The notes under the pieces were generated by a model, which was not told the DNA's origin, did no database searches, and worked only from the letters and a program-made list of their open reading frames with translations. A stretch of 64,000 bases of DNA, taken from Chionis minor. Taxonomy: Eukaryota; Chordata; Aves; Charadriiformes; Chionididae. Location: NCBI GenBank assembly GCA_013398295.1, contig VZSF01010149.1, positions 131,472-195,471 of the forward strand, read 5' to 3'. Of the stretch, positions 35,601 to 46,524 are shown piece after piece (positions within the stretch are counted from its first letter, which is position 1; each line of letters begins with the position of its first letter). Made by a program: the position numbers and the translations under genes.

Positions 35601-38600
35601 GCGCTTCCATGGATGTGGCTTCCCAAAGGCTGTGACCCATTGCCACACTGAAGGAAAGATGTTCTCAGCACCTTTCTCTGCAGTTTTCCCGCATGCATCG
35701 TACCATCACTTGGCATTGGTTTCCTTCACCGACTTTTGCCTGGCAGCTGTTCCTGGCATTTGCCAGCTGAAGCATGGGACAAGCTCGCTCTCCAAATCAG
35801 CGGCTCCACAAAGGCCAAGCCACGGAGCTGTCTGTCTGCCCTTTGGTTGAGCCAGCATGGAAAGCCGCAGTGCACACTGGACTGCCTTCCGTAATTACCC
35901 ACGTTCAGCAGCTGGGATTCACCTCCTCCAAAAGGCCAAAGCTGAAGACTGTGCAACTGAGTCAAAGCACTTATATGATATGAATTATTTTTCATTCCTG
36001 GCACCTTCCTCCAGGTTGGCTGGATGTCTTTTACTGATCTGAACAGTCCTGGAACAAGGACCTTTCTACTTTTCAAAGGGTGCTGTTTCATCTCTAGTTT
36101 TGCAAATAGGATACAGGATTTTCTCTGTCTTCACCACACAAATGAGAAACCTGGTCACCTTCATGGCATGGCAGTGTGGGAGCAGAAGACAAGAACCCGA
36201 TACAGGATCCCCAAAGGATGCATATAGCTCAATCAGTCATCCAGGACACCAGCAACTAGGGCATGGGCAGAGCCTTCTGAATGAAGAGCACCACTTTCCC
36301 CATCTCAGCTCCTGGGAGCCTGTGACAGGCAGGCAGCTACAGAGCCCAGTCCAGGATGGATTTATGGAGGTACCATGTCAAAAGATGTGCAGGACCCTCG
36401 CCCTGTTAGCTTTACCCGTTGCAGCAGGTAGCCCCCAATCTCCTTTCACATCCCGGACACATCTGGGCCTGGCTGTAGCCCCAGCAAGACGCGTACGCTG
36501 AGTTCACATGTGCTCAACAGAAGTGACTCAAATCAAAAGGCTGTAGTTCAACCCACCCTTCTTTCCCCTCTTTCCTGCTCCCACCCCCACCCCCAGTCAG
36601 TATTCAGAGCACAAGTCTTCCTTTTTTTTCCTCAAAGTGAAACATTCTGTATCTTATTTATTTTGAAAACAATTTATAAGGGCAATAATAACATCCTTTG
36701 GCTTCTTGCCTCCATAGCCCCAGGCGTTATATTGCCTCATTATGGGAACAGTACACACACTGCCATGTACTACTTATAGAGGCAACTCACTATTCGCTCA
36801 TTAAAATTCTGTAGGTAGTGGCTGATATAAACAAAGTGGAAAGCGCACAGTACTAGCAAGCCTTCGTATTACTGCTGAGCATAGAAAATGACTGTATAAT
36901 AGGTCGTGTGGTTCAGCAACACAGCTCGGTATCCTGGACATCTGAAAACCTTTTGTGGTTCCGGCATCCCACACAACCGCGTGCCGTTTCTGGACACAGG
37001 AGGTGGCGATACGACCGGTTACACAAGGAGGCAGTCGTTTTACACGGATCCATGCTAGAACCGGCGCCAAAAAAAAAAAAAATAATGTTCGCCTTTTGTG
37101 GAAGGAGATAAATAACACCAAAATCAAAGCGGCTGTGACAGAAAACTTTGGAGAAAAAAGCTGCGTCTTGGAAAGCCCAGACTCTTTGCAGAAGAGTAAT
37201 GCACCTTAAAATGGCCAAGAAGAAAAATGTGCAGAATGTCCTTGCATTGTGTAAAGAGTAATTGCACTGGAAAGGAGTTATAAAGTAAGCAAACATGACT
37301 TCCAATTTGATCCATATTAAGATTTATTGACCCTTAAAGTCAATATTCTCTGCATCGAGGCCAAGGTTAACATTGACTTTGAGGCCAATGGGAAAGCTGT
37401 AATGAAGTGCTGGTTAAGAGGCCCTTACAAAACTATCTGGTTTTGCAGGAGGAGTTGGAAGTCTCTACACGTGATCAGCCCCATCTTCCTCCACGTTTCA
37501 TAGGCATCCAAATCTGCTAGGCTTTCTGCAAGACCCAAGCCACATTGATACTGTGCCAAACTGATAAACGCTTTGAATAACTTTTCCAGCAGAAGTATAC
37601 ACCACCTCTGCGCTACAATCACCCTGGTGCTCTGATCATGGTCAGGCCCTGTTTGTCTCAATCCACTATAAACACAGATGGAAGGAAAACTTGACCTCAG
37701 CTGATGGCAAGCTACGAACACATTGGACAACACTGTAGAAATATGCAGTATTAGTGAACTTCTGTCCTTTAACAACTGTTACTTTAGGGAAGAGCAAGCA
37801 TTAACCATCAAACCAGAGATTTGTAAGGTTGTGCAAGTAGAAAGTACTTCTTTGGCGTCAATGAAGAACATGACAGCTCACTTACAGGGAAAGAACTCAT
37901 CCTGCACTGTCACATTCTGGCAAAGTTTACAATTTGTATATGCAAGTTTACAATTTCCTTTGAAATTCACTGTGAGGTATTAGATGGAAGGAGAACGGGC
38001 AGATTAAAAACAAAGAGTTGCTGCCCAAAGTCTGCTCTGAGGCATAACACTATACTTTCAGAATATCTATGCTTGCAAAAACCCAAGGTTTCCAAGGTTG
38101 GTTTGGGCACTTGCCTAAAACCTTGCTGCACCTGCAGAAAGACTTAGGTCCCAAACATGATCTGCTTTCCCCAGTTTTACTGATCAGGCCAGTAAATGAT
38201 ACCACCTCTCCCAGAGAATCTTGACTTCCTTAATACTGGTCTGGCAAACCTTCATTAGCAAGAGGTTGGGGGCAGAGCTGGAGAGGAGAGCATGGTTGTT
38301 ACGTCCCTGGTGACAGTACAGTCCAGCACAGCTCACCATGAACTGTTTTTGGAGACTATATGAGCCCACAGCACTAACAGGGAACATAGATTGCTTCAGA
38401 GCGCAGAGGGGAAGCAGCACGGCATTTATTTAGCCCAATTCCAGAGGCACAACGTACTTTTGAAACTACTTTGAATAAAGTTGCAATGATTTCCCAGGGA
38501 CTTTGTTGGGTTTGTACACTTTTATGTCTTTCTCCAGCTGCTTGCTTTCTCCTTGTGTTCATTAAGACATTTGGTTTTGCTACAAGGTCTGGGCAAAAGA

Positions 38601-39470
38601 AAAATAGCTGTATGTATATTTAAACAGACTATTAAAATAAAGAGCACCATGTACTGGCACAGAAGAATTCCTAGTGTTATTCATATGTTTCTAGGTTCAG
38701 CGAGGCTGTTGTTATGCACAGCAAACAGCATCTCGAACCCAGCTCTTACCAGCGTTCCCATCACAGCCTTGTTCCTCCGTGCTTCATTTTTCCTTTGCCA
38801 AGAAGCACCCACTTTGGGTCAGATCCCACAAAACACAATTGCCTTCTGCGGGAGGGAGGTTCACTCATCTCTCATGGATCTTGAGAAAATTGGTCCCTGA
38901 TGACCTCTTTTGGCACTCTGTCATGGGCTGACTGTTAAACACCTCCCTCTGACCCTCTGCAGTTGTGCTCTGCTCTGTGGCAGCATCTTCTTTAATAACC
39001 TAAAATAGGAAGCACCTCAGCAGGCACTCCAGGGTGTATCCAGGCGGTTTCATTATGTCAGAATTAGGCATAAAACTGGGGAGAAAGACAGACAGACAGA
39101 TGGGCAGCATACGGTCAAATGGGAGTCTAACCCCTTTCCAGTCAAACAAGGGTGCAGGCCACGTTCCCAGACCACCAGACAAACGAGGTCTCAGGAAAAG
39201 GAGGGGACTTACTGCCCGCAATCCAATGACAGCTCCAAATACTTTCCAAGACCCACGTTATAGCCTTTCTTCAAAATGCAATTAGTAAAAAGTCAACTCT
39301 CAACCTAAACCTTTATTTAACTGTGTTTTACAGTTACCGCCTAATTTGGCATGGTGGGCATGGCCCTACATGGACTAGGAAAGCACACATCCAACAGGGA
39401 GGCGAGCTGGCAGTGCAGTTTTCCCACACTTTCTTAGAGAATCAGTTTTCTTCTCCCAAATGACAAACAG

Positions 39471-39502
39471 AAAAAAGAAGAGGAAGAAGAAAAAGAAGAA
39501 AG
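39471..39502 (+). repeat. AAG/A-rich purine tract
   Basis: An imperfect AAG/GAAGA run with no coding context; simple-sequence repeat. Confidence 0.85.
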
Positions 39503-40417
39503 CTGTTGCCGTTCACTGGCTCCACAAGCGTATGAAAGGTGACGTGGCCTCAGCAAGTTTGTCTTGGCAATGCAAGATCCAGCCTTTTGCATTTCCGCAC
39601 AGAACCGCATTTTGTCCCTAAAAGATGTCAGTGTTGATTTTGTGCTAAATAATCACACACCCCCACCCAAACCTTTCATTAGCGCTCAGGTAGTTGAGCC
39701 ATGTTAACAGTGCAAAGGAAAAAAAAACCTGTGCAAACAAAAAGGATTTTGGGGTCCATCATCAGTGACTATCACTATCTTCAGAGCAGGGAAATGGCAC
39801 AGGCAGCGGCAGCGAGGTTCGAGGTGAGGCTCCAGCTTTCCGCCCGGAGACTTTATACCTTTAAGAGGCACAAAACAAAAAAGAAACCCAATCTTGGAGA
39901 TGAGTCACTGGAAAATGTGCCCAGTTTGTCTCCTCGCAGGCCTGAGCAGCCTCACACAATGCCCCCAGGGCACAGGCTCCTCATTTGGCAGGGCTCAGCC
40001 AGAAGCAGGGCTGGGGAATACCTTTACGCTGGAGAATTTGGATTGTAACAAGGCTTTTCAGGAACATGGCAATTGCCCACGTGAACGCATGGCTTCCTGC
40101 ATTAATATGCTAAAGAGACAAGACAAGCATCTTTAGCTACAGCTGAGGACTAATTAAGACTGCTCTTTTACAAATATTGCATGGTTCATTCCATTCTTCC
40201 CCGATTAAGAACAAAAGAAGAAAGAAGTCATTTATTGTCATGAGTCACTTCAGATACAATGGAAGGAATTCCAACAGATGACTGAGACAAAACAAAAGCT
40301 GACATTATGAAAGCCATGTCTAAACACTAATTTAAACTGTCAACTTGCTAGTGAGGAAGGTTCATGACAGAGGGAGAATTAAAACTTAAAAGAGCACATA
40401 AATCATTGAAGAGATTA

Positions 40418-40705
40418 GCAGCGTGTGATGGGGCCAAAGTACGCCGAGCTGGAAACTCGCTGAATGGTAGCAAGCTCCCTCGCAATTTGGGGGTGAATGC
40501 CATGTTTTGCCAACAGTCCTGTACTAAAATGAGTAATTCGGGCCACGTTCCCAGAAGCGGGAGCTGCGTGAGTCAGTGGCGTTACTCCCGTTTCCAGCAG
40601 GTGAGGATCAGACCCTTCGTGTCCTGCGCAGCATCTGAGCATTAGATAAAATCTAGCCTGAGCTTTCCTCCGACTTATCGGAAGCGCTTAATTTCGGAGG
40701 GGAGC
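40418..40705. promoter_or_regulatory. Candidate small CpG island
   Basis: About 17 CpG in roughly 285 bases at about 52% GC by eye (observed/expected near 0.85), in otherwise CpG-poor DNA. Near its end lies a 14-base inverted repeat TCCGACTTATCGGA (40669-40682). No open frame of note and no recognised promoter element. It could mark a non-coding transcript start or an unmethylated regulatory element; the call depends on approximate counts. Confidence 0.3.
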
Positions 40706-42189
40706 CAAAATGGCTTTGGGTCACATCCGGAGCTGCTGTAAATGGCCATGACTGACTCCCACGATCTGGCTACGCTGCTCAGGGAACCAACCCTTCCCTT
40801 CCAACAGCACCGTGGTATCTCCCTCTCTTCTGATATACAGGGGACATAGCGTGAGGCAGCCCCTCTAAATTCTTTGCACGCTTGCTTTCCACCAGCGGAA
40901 AACTAGCTCATCGCCACTGTAATAAAGAAACATGGGGTGTAAAAATGCACTGTGTGCCACAGGGTTTCACCTGTGGAATTTTTTCCTACGCAGTAGAACA
41001 ATTTCATATAAAGAAAGATTTTCAAGCAATCATGTACTTTTCAGTCCAGCTGGCTTTTCAAACTGGTACACAGCCTCCAGCTATCACGCATCCGCTCTAC
41101 AGCACACATTATTTTGTATAAGTCTTGCAGGGGCCGGGGGCCACTGTTCTGCAAAGTGAACAGATGTTGGGACTCTAGATTATCAAAAATCTGTGTCTTT
41201 ATCCATTTACTCCCATTGTTGCTAAAACTCCCAAATCAGAGAATATAGATTACCAAAAGCAGAACCATTCATTTTGATGGCTTTATAAAGATTTAGCGCC
41301 TATCTTAACTCCTTTAAAATCCAAGTGACCCTGAAATCCACCCAAGCAAAAGCTCCGTCTTTTCTTCACCTCAACATGCAGACTGCTCCCCTGCTTCCCT
41401 CCCAGACCAGAAAATCAGCACTGAAATCTCCATCCACAACCCTGTCCCCCCCTGAGTTTATCTTAATCAAAAGTAAAAGGCCAAGAAAGTATTTGATTAG
41501 TTGCTGAATAAGAAGACTTTCAAAAAATGCAGCTATTTACTCATCCAAAGGCAAACATTTTACCCATTGCTGTGGGAACTGGTGGGCAATACTACTTCTC
41601 TTGGACACCAGCAAGGAAGAAGTCCCCTGTCCGGCTGTGCCACTCTCCCAAGGATGGGGATATTAGTCTAGGCAGACCACAGGCTCCCTGTAACTGTCTA
41701 AAGTTGATGGGGACACTCTGCACTGGGAAGGTCCAGGCCTTTGCATCCTAGAAGTGCTGCTGGAATTAGGTCACTCTCAGCTTTGGCTCCAATTCAGGCA
41801 GAAGTTCAAAAAGTCAATTATAAAATAAATAAAGAGAGGGAAAGTAAATGAGATACAGAGCCCTTTAACTTAGAGGGATGAAATCACTGTGGAAGTTGGG
41901 GAGAGATTTGCTGTGAATTTAGGAGCAATCAGGATCCTTTCCAGCATCCTTGCATCTGGCTAAGCTTGTTGCAGATGAGCAGATTTTTTTCTTCTTATTC
42001 TTTCCATGGAAATCCATAGAGTTTTTACCTTACTACTGTTGCCTGATTGTGTTATGACAGTGCTTGGGAGGTGCATTCATTGGGCCTGTGTCAGGCACTG
42101 TAAAAAGGCTAAACAAGAGGACCACCCTTGGTCAATCAAGAGGCAACAAAAGAAGACAGGTAAACAGTAGGACAATACTGGCCACAACC

Positions 42190-42370
42190 GTAAAAGGAGT
42201 CCACTGACATCGGTGGAGTCATACACTGGGCTGACATCTCGTGCTGAACCAATCTTTAACGTTGCTGTGGCTTTCCCAGAAGCCTCAGCTTAGAATTGCT
42301 GCAATGAAGGGCTGAATCAGACCTTTTCACTTTCACGTCAGTAAAGTTACACCCAGGGTAAAATTAGCCC
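42190..42370. repeat. Possible decayed ancient interspersed repeat
   Basis: Contains a near-palindromic CCACTGACATCGGTGG (42201-42216) and, further on, GGGCTGAATCAGACC (about 42310) and AAGTTACACCCAGGGTAAAA (about 42343). This combination of a CACTGA/TCAGTG core with a GGCTGAATCAGRCC word is reminiscent of old degenerate elements scattered in sauropsid genomes. I cannot name the family with confidence, and no terminal repeats are visible. Confidence 0.25.
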
Positions 42371-42779
42371 CAGGACGGTTCTTCTGACACTTTCACAATA
42401 GCACTTTTTGGGGTTTTGGCTTTGGTTTGCTTTCTTTTTTTTCTTTTTTTTCCCCCCTTCCCTTATTTTAGTGATTCTCTACTAAAACCACTTCTACAGC
42501 ATGGAGGTGGAGGGGAGATGGCCCCGGCGGTTTCGTGTGAGAGGATCATGAGGCAAGAAGCAATGTAACCATGCTGACAAACAGATCACAAGTTGGAGAT
42601 CCAAGCCTGAGCACTACCTTATGTTTTAGCAGCTTGATTGGCTCCCACACTTGGGACTGTTTGAATTTCCCACCAGCTCAGTGCAGCTCTTTGCCACATC
42701 TTTTAGGTGTTGAATTAATTGTGAGCTCAAAGGAACAATATTTCCAGGCTCTTGATGAAGAGCCTGTCTATCGGTTGAG

Positions 42780-42905
42780 AGCAAGAAAAGTTGCCAAGCT
42801 TTTCGAGGGTCGTTCGCCTGCGTCTGAACTGCGGGCGAGCGGCTCGGCCCTGCGGGGTTATTTAAGGACCCGCTGGTATGCGCTGTGATATGAAGTCAAC
42901 GTAAG
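42780..42905. promoter_or_regulatory. Short CpG-dense patch with TATA-like word and donor-like site
   Basis: About 12 CpG fall between 42805 and 42902, including GCGGGCGAGCGGCTCGGCC-type sequence. This is followed by a TATTTAAGG word (about 42860-42868) and then a consensus-like donor GTAAGT (GT at 42901-42902) about 35 bases later. The order GC-rich patch, TATA-like word, donor could fit the 5' end of a transcript on the plus strand, though the gap between TATA word and donor is short for a first exon. Purely suggestive. Confidence 0.2.
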
Positions 42906-43839
42906 TACCCTCGTGTGTCTGTGTGTTGATCAAACAGAGGTCCATAAATACATGTGCAGTTGGCTGCATTTTTTCCTCAGCTCCCATCCATGTTTGTAAA
43001 CACTGGAGAAAGAGACCCAAATCTGTGTCCAACACCAAGCAGTTACAGAACGTACTGTAATTCTGTAATGCGAAACAGAGTGGCTCGCTAACCGTGCAGA
43101 TCTGGAGAGAATTCCTGACATGATCCTTTTATGTATTTTATGTTAATCACTTCCATCTCAGGAACACACGCAAACAATACCCTATTAGACATTCCCTTTG
43201 GCACTCGGACAACAGCGCAAGCTGCCGCATGTACCAGAGCGGAGGCCGGAGCAGCCGCAGTAGGGATGGGAGGCCATCGGTGGATGCTGCAAATGGGAAG
43301 CAACTGAAGGGCAACATGCAAAGAGCGGAGTCACCACCGCTAACTCCTGGTTTGGTTTTCTTCACTGACTTTGCTTGGCTTTCCTGCGGCCTTTTCCAGC
43401 AGAGCAAGTCTCCATCTGCTCGCCCAAGAGGGCTCATGGATGCCAGAGCATTGCCGCGATCCCCAAGACCCTAAAGCTCTTTTCTCAGCAGAGTTCCACA
43501 TCACTGTGCCTTAAGGAGGTCTCCCCTTGAGTGGCACAGAAAGGACAGGGCTTGGGATAAATTGGCAGCTGCGTGGTCAGGTTTCCCCGTCCCTTATCCT
43601 TCTCTGTTTGCAGAGTGATACTAGGGGTGCATGAAGATTTAACTCTTTAAATAAGCCTTGAGAATGCCTGGAAAATATTTTCCCGGTGTAAAGAAAGAGG
43701 ATGGATTACGCAAAAGCAGGGATGTGTACAGAGATACAGCAGGGCTTTGCTGCCACCCGTGACACCAACATCCCTTAGGGAGGGGAGGTGGGACACCCCT
43801 GAGCAGCAAAGGTACAAATTGTGCCGTTGTGAGAAACAG

Positions 43840-44150
43840 GCAGGAGCCCACGTGGACCTCAGCACCGGTCTCGAAAGACCCCGGGGAGCAGGCGGAGGGA
43901 GAGCAGAGGAGGCATCCGCTGCATTTGCAGAAGCTGGACAAGGGTGATGCCTCATCATTAATAAAACACCCTCCTGTGGTGAAGACTTTGCGCGTCGGCA
44001 AGTCAGCTCACCACGGGAGCAATTACGGCAGGCACGGCGCCCCATTGCCAGCAGGGTGGGATCCGCAGGGAGGCCTCCATCCCCAGATGTACCCGGCACG
44101 CTTCAGCAGACGGGCATCAGCCAACATCGCCCCCCACCAGGTCAGTGGAC
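43840..44150. promoter_or_regulatory. Candidate CpG island
   Basis: By eye about 20 CpG in 310 bases at about 58% GC (observed/expected about 0.75), densest at 43990-44110. It lies within a 1.6-kb zone (42.5-44.1 kb) that is unusually CpG-rich for this window. Overlapping frames on both strands (about 120-150 codons) are expected when stop codons are scarce in GC-rich DNA, and none resembles a known protein. Confidence 0.3.
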
Positions 44151-45064
44151 AACCCCCAGGAAAAGCAGAAAGGAGAAGGCCTCTTCAAATACGCAGCAGT
44201 TACACAAGGTTTTGAAAGGATGTGAGCCCGCAGAGAGCTTTCTTTTTTTTTCCTTTTACAGCAGATTTTTTGATTACTAAAATGAAAATTTCAGGGGTTT
44301 ACATCACACAGCTCTTTGGTCACATTAAAGCAAGACAGATTTTCACTGGTGCCCCTGAGAAGCAGCACCTGGGTTGAGACATTTCTGCTCAGGATGTACT
44401 TTTAAAGCAATTAAAAATCAGCTCTGGCTTTGAATAGTAACGCTGAAACAGAATTCACTCCAACATTCACTAGCCCAAATGTCTTCGCTGAAATCATGCT
44501 GTTTCCCCATTGTTACTTAACAATAAATCCTGCCCCTGGGGAAATGTGTATAAATATGAACTTAAGATTTCCCAGATACAAAAAATCTCCTTTTTTTACC
44601 CTCCTGGGAGATAAATAGCTCAGAAATCTTCCTACAAATATGTGCTTTTCTTGATGCTTTTCCCCTTAATGCTGTAAAATGCTTCTGTAGGAGAGGGAGA
44701 GCACCCAGACACTGCAAGAACGCAGCATGACGAAGAAAAGCATCTTAACAAATAAAGTAAGATAATGGCTTTATTCCAGTGCTGAGAGGTTAAACACCTC
44801 CACGTGCATGCGCGTTTGCTGCTCCGGAGCCCAGCTGAGCTTTTTGTGCTAGAGCTGACTGGGAAGGGTAACGTGGACAGTTGCAGCTATTGTGCTAACT
44901 GCTTCTTCTCTCAAATTTCTGGAGTCCGAGTGGCAGTTTGGGAGCTGCCCACAGGGATCACGCTGGCTTCTCCATCTGGGGATGTGCTATGCAGAGATGC
45001 TTTTTTTAAAAGCTTCATTTTATGCCTGATGGGAGGGGAATGCCACACCTCCAAACCTGGACTC

Positions 45065-45161
45065 ATGGAATCATAGAACCATAGAATGGTTAGAGTTGGA
45101 AGGGGCCTTAAAGATCATCTAGTTCCAACCTCCCTACCCTGGGCAGAGACACCTCCCACCA
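45065..45161 (-). mobile_element. Short CR1 3'-end fragment
   Basis: About 100 bases in reverse orientation: complement of the 3' tail (GGAATCATAGAACCATAGAA), then the TTGGAAGGGGCCTTAAAG block and CTGGGCAGAGACACCTCCCAC. Its subfamily matches the copy at 10032-10356. Strong 5' truncation leaves only 3' UTR. Confidence 0.93.
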
Positions 45162-45465
45162 GTCCCAAGAGTCCTTGTCTTTCATGCTCCCATGGGTCTC
45201 AAAGCAGCAGTAGCCCTTAGTCTGTGGGACATGGGGATCAAAGAACCGGAGAAGCAGCTTAAGGAACAACTCAGAACAACTGAATTAGGTCTTAGCTCCG
45301 CATCACAACCAGGGAGACTCCTCGGTCCCCACTGAGTGCAGAGGGATAGATGGAGAGCAGTGTCCCTGCGGTTCAAAAAGTTTGGTGAATATCTTCCCAG
45401 CCTTCCACTGACTACATATCAGCCATATCTTATGATTTAGTCCATTCGTGTTTGTGAGTTGGGTA

Positions 45466-45553
45466 GGATAGGATAGGATAGGATAGGATAGGATAGGATA
45501 GGATAGGATAGGATAGGATAGGATAGGATAGGATAGGATAGGATAGGATAGGA
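45466..45553 (+). repeat. (GGATA)17 microsatellite
   Basis: Seventeen perfect copies of the pentamer GGATA (45466-45550) plus a partial GGA, with no interruption. Perfection over 85 bases implies recent expansion and likely length polymorphism. Because 15 bases is a whole number of codons, all minus-strand frames stay open and would encode a repeated LSYPI pentapeptide; these are not genes. Confidence 0.98.
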
Positions 45554-45789
45554 GTTGCGCAGGTATACATGATATCCACAGCCACATATGTATAAAAATG
45601 CTGCAAACAATGGACCAAATTCACCAAGCACAGCAGAGTGCAAAATTTATCTCCTTGTTCTTTTTTTCTCTTTTTAACACTTCATTCCTAACAACAATAA
45701 TGTCTTCTAGAAGAAACCCTAAAGATGATTTATCTGGAGTGGAGTGCGGAGGCAACACTTGGCAGGTCGGCAAATAGAAAGGCACACGT

Positions 45790-46524
45790 ACATCTCGGCA
45801 AGGAGCAGTACAGGTTAGGGGTGACCTGCTGGAAAGCAGATCTGTGGAGAGGGACCTGGGAGTTGTGGTGGACAACAGGATGCCCATGAGCCAGCAATGT
45901 GCCCTTGTGGCCAAGAAAGCCAATGGCATCCTGGGGCGCATCAAGAAGAGCATGGCCAGCAGGTGGAGGGAGGTCATCCTCCCCGTTCACTCTGTGCTGG
46001 TGGCTGGTGAGGCCACATCTGGAGTGCTGTGTCCAGTGCTGGGCTCCCCAATTCAAGAAGGACAGGGAACTACTGGAGAGGGGACGGCAAAGGACTACAA
46101 AGATGATCAGTGGGCTGGAACATCTTTCTTATGAGGAAAGGCTGAGGGACTTGGGTCTCTAGTCTGGAGAAGACTGAGTGGGGACCTTACCGATGCTTCT
46201 AAGTACTTATAGGGAGGGTGCTGGGAGGATGGAACCAGTCTTTTTTCAGTGGTGCCCAGTGTCAGGACAAGAGATAACGGGCACAACCTTAAGCACAGGG
46301 AGTTCCATCTGAACATGAGGAGGAACTTCTTCCCTTTGAGGGTGGCAGAACGCTGGCACAGGCTGCCCCAAGAGGTGGTGGAGTCTCCCACTCTGGAGAC
46401 ATTCCCAACCCGCCTGGATGCCATCCTGTGCAACCCGCTCTGGGTGACCCTGCTCTGGCAGGGGGTTGGACTGGGTGATCTCCAGAGGGCCCTTCCAACC
46501 CTGGGGATTCTGGGATTCTGTGAT
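45790..46524 (+). mobile_element. Longest CR1 copy, ORF2 C-terminus and 3' UTR
   Basis: Forward-oriented CR1, truncated within ORF2. The readable protein runs [20 protein letters not shown] and [19 protein letters not shown] in one frame, shifts frame near 46005 ([20 protein letters not shown], then [15 protein letters not shown] in the second frame), hits TAG at about 46160, and returns to the first frame for [20 protein letters not shown] and [20 protein letters not shown]. It ends with a GGATTCTGGGATTCTGTGATG tail. So at least two frameshifts and one stop break it. It shares its subfamily with 23747-24041. The endonuclease and reverse transcriptase catalytic core are absent. Confidence 0.97.

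Larger units (their letters stand above)
32641..45064. other. Long unique stretch, partly CpG-rich
   Basis: 12.4 kb without a recognised gene or transposon. Contains a 240-codon plus-strand frame (34481-35203, see findings), poly-A at 37069-37082, an AAG-rich tract (39471-39502), CpG-dense patches at 40418-40705, 42780-42905 and 43840-44150 (separate entries), and a pyrimidine tract ending in an acceptor-like TTTTAG near 42430-42471. A possible decayed repeat lies around 42190-42370. Confidence 0.45.

Noticed and set aside
36575..36596. C-rich patch (CCCACCCCCACCCCCAG) as a minus-strand G-quadruplex
   Set aside because: Only three long G-runs lie close together; the fourth is too far for the canonical pattern.
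37336..37380. Inverted repeat AAAGTCAAT...ATTGACTTT, considered as a microRNA hairpin
   Set aside because: Nine-base stem with a 27-base unpaired loop is too short for a microRNA precursor.
45303..45643. Three minus-strand frames with repeated LSYPI pentapeptides
   Set aside because: They are created by the (GGATA)17 array, which keeps every frame on that strand open.
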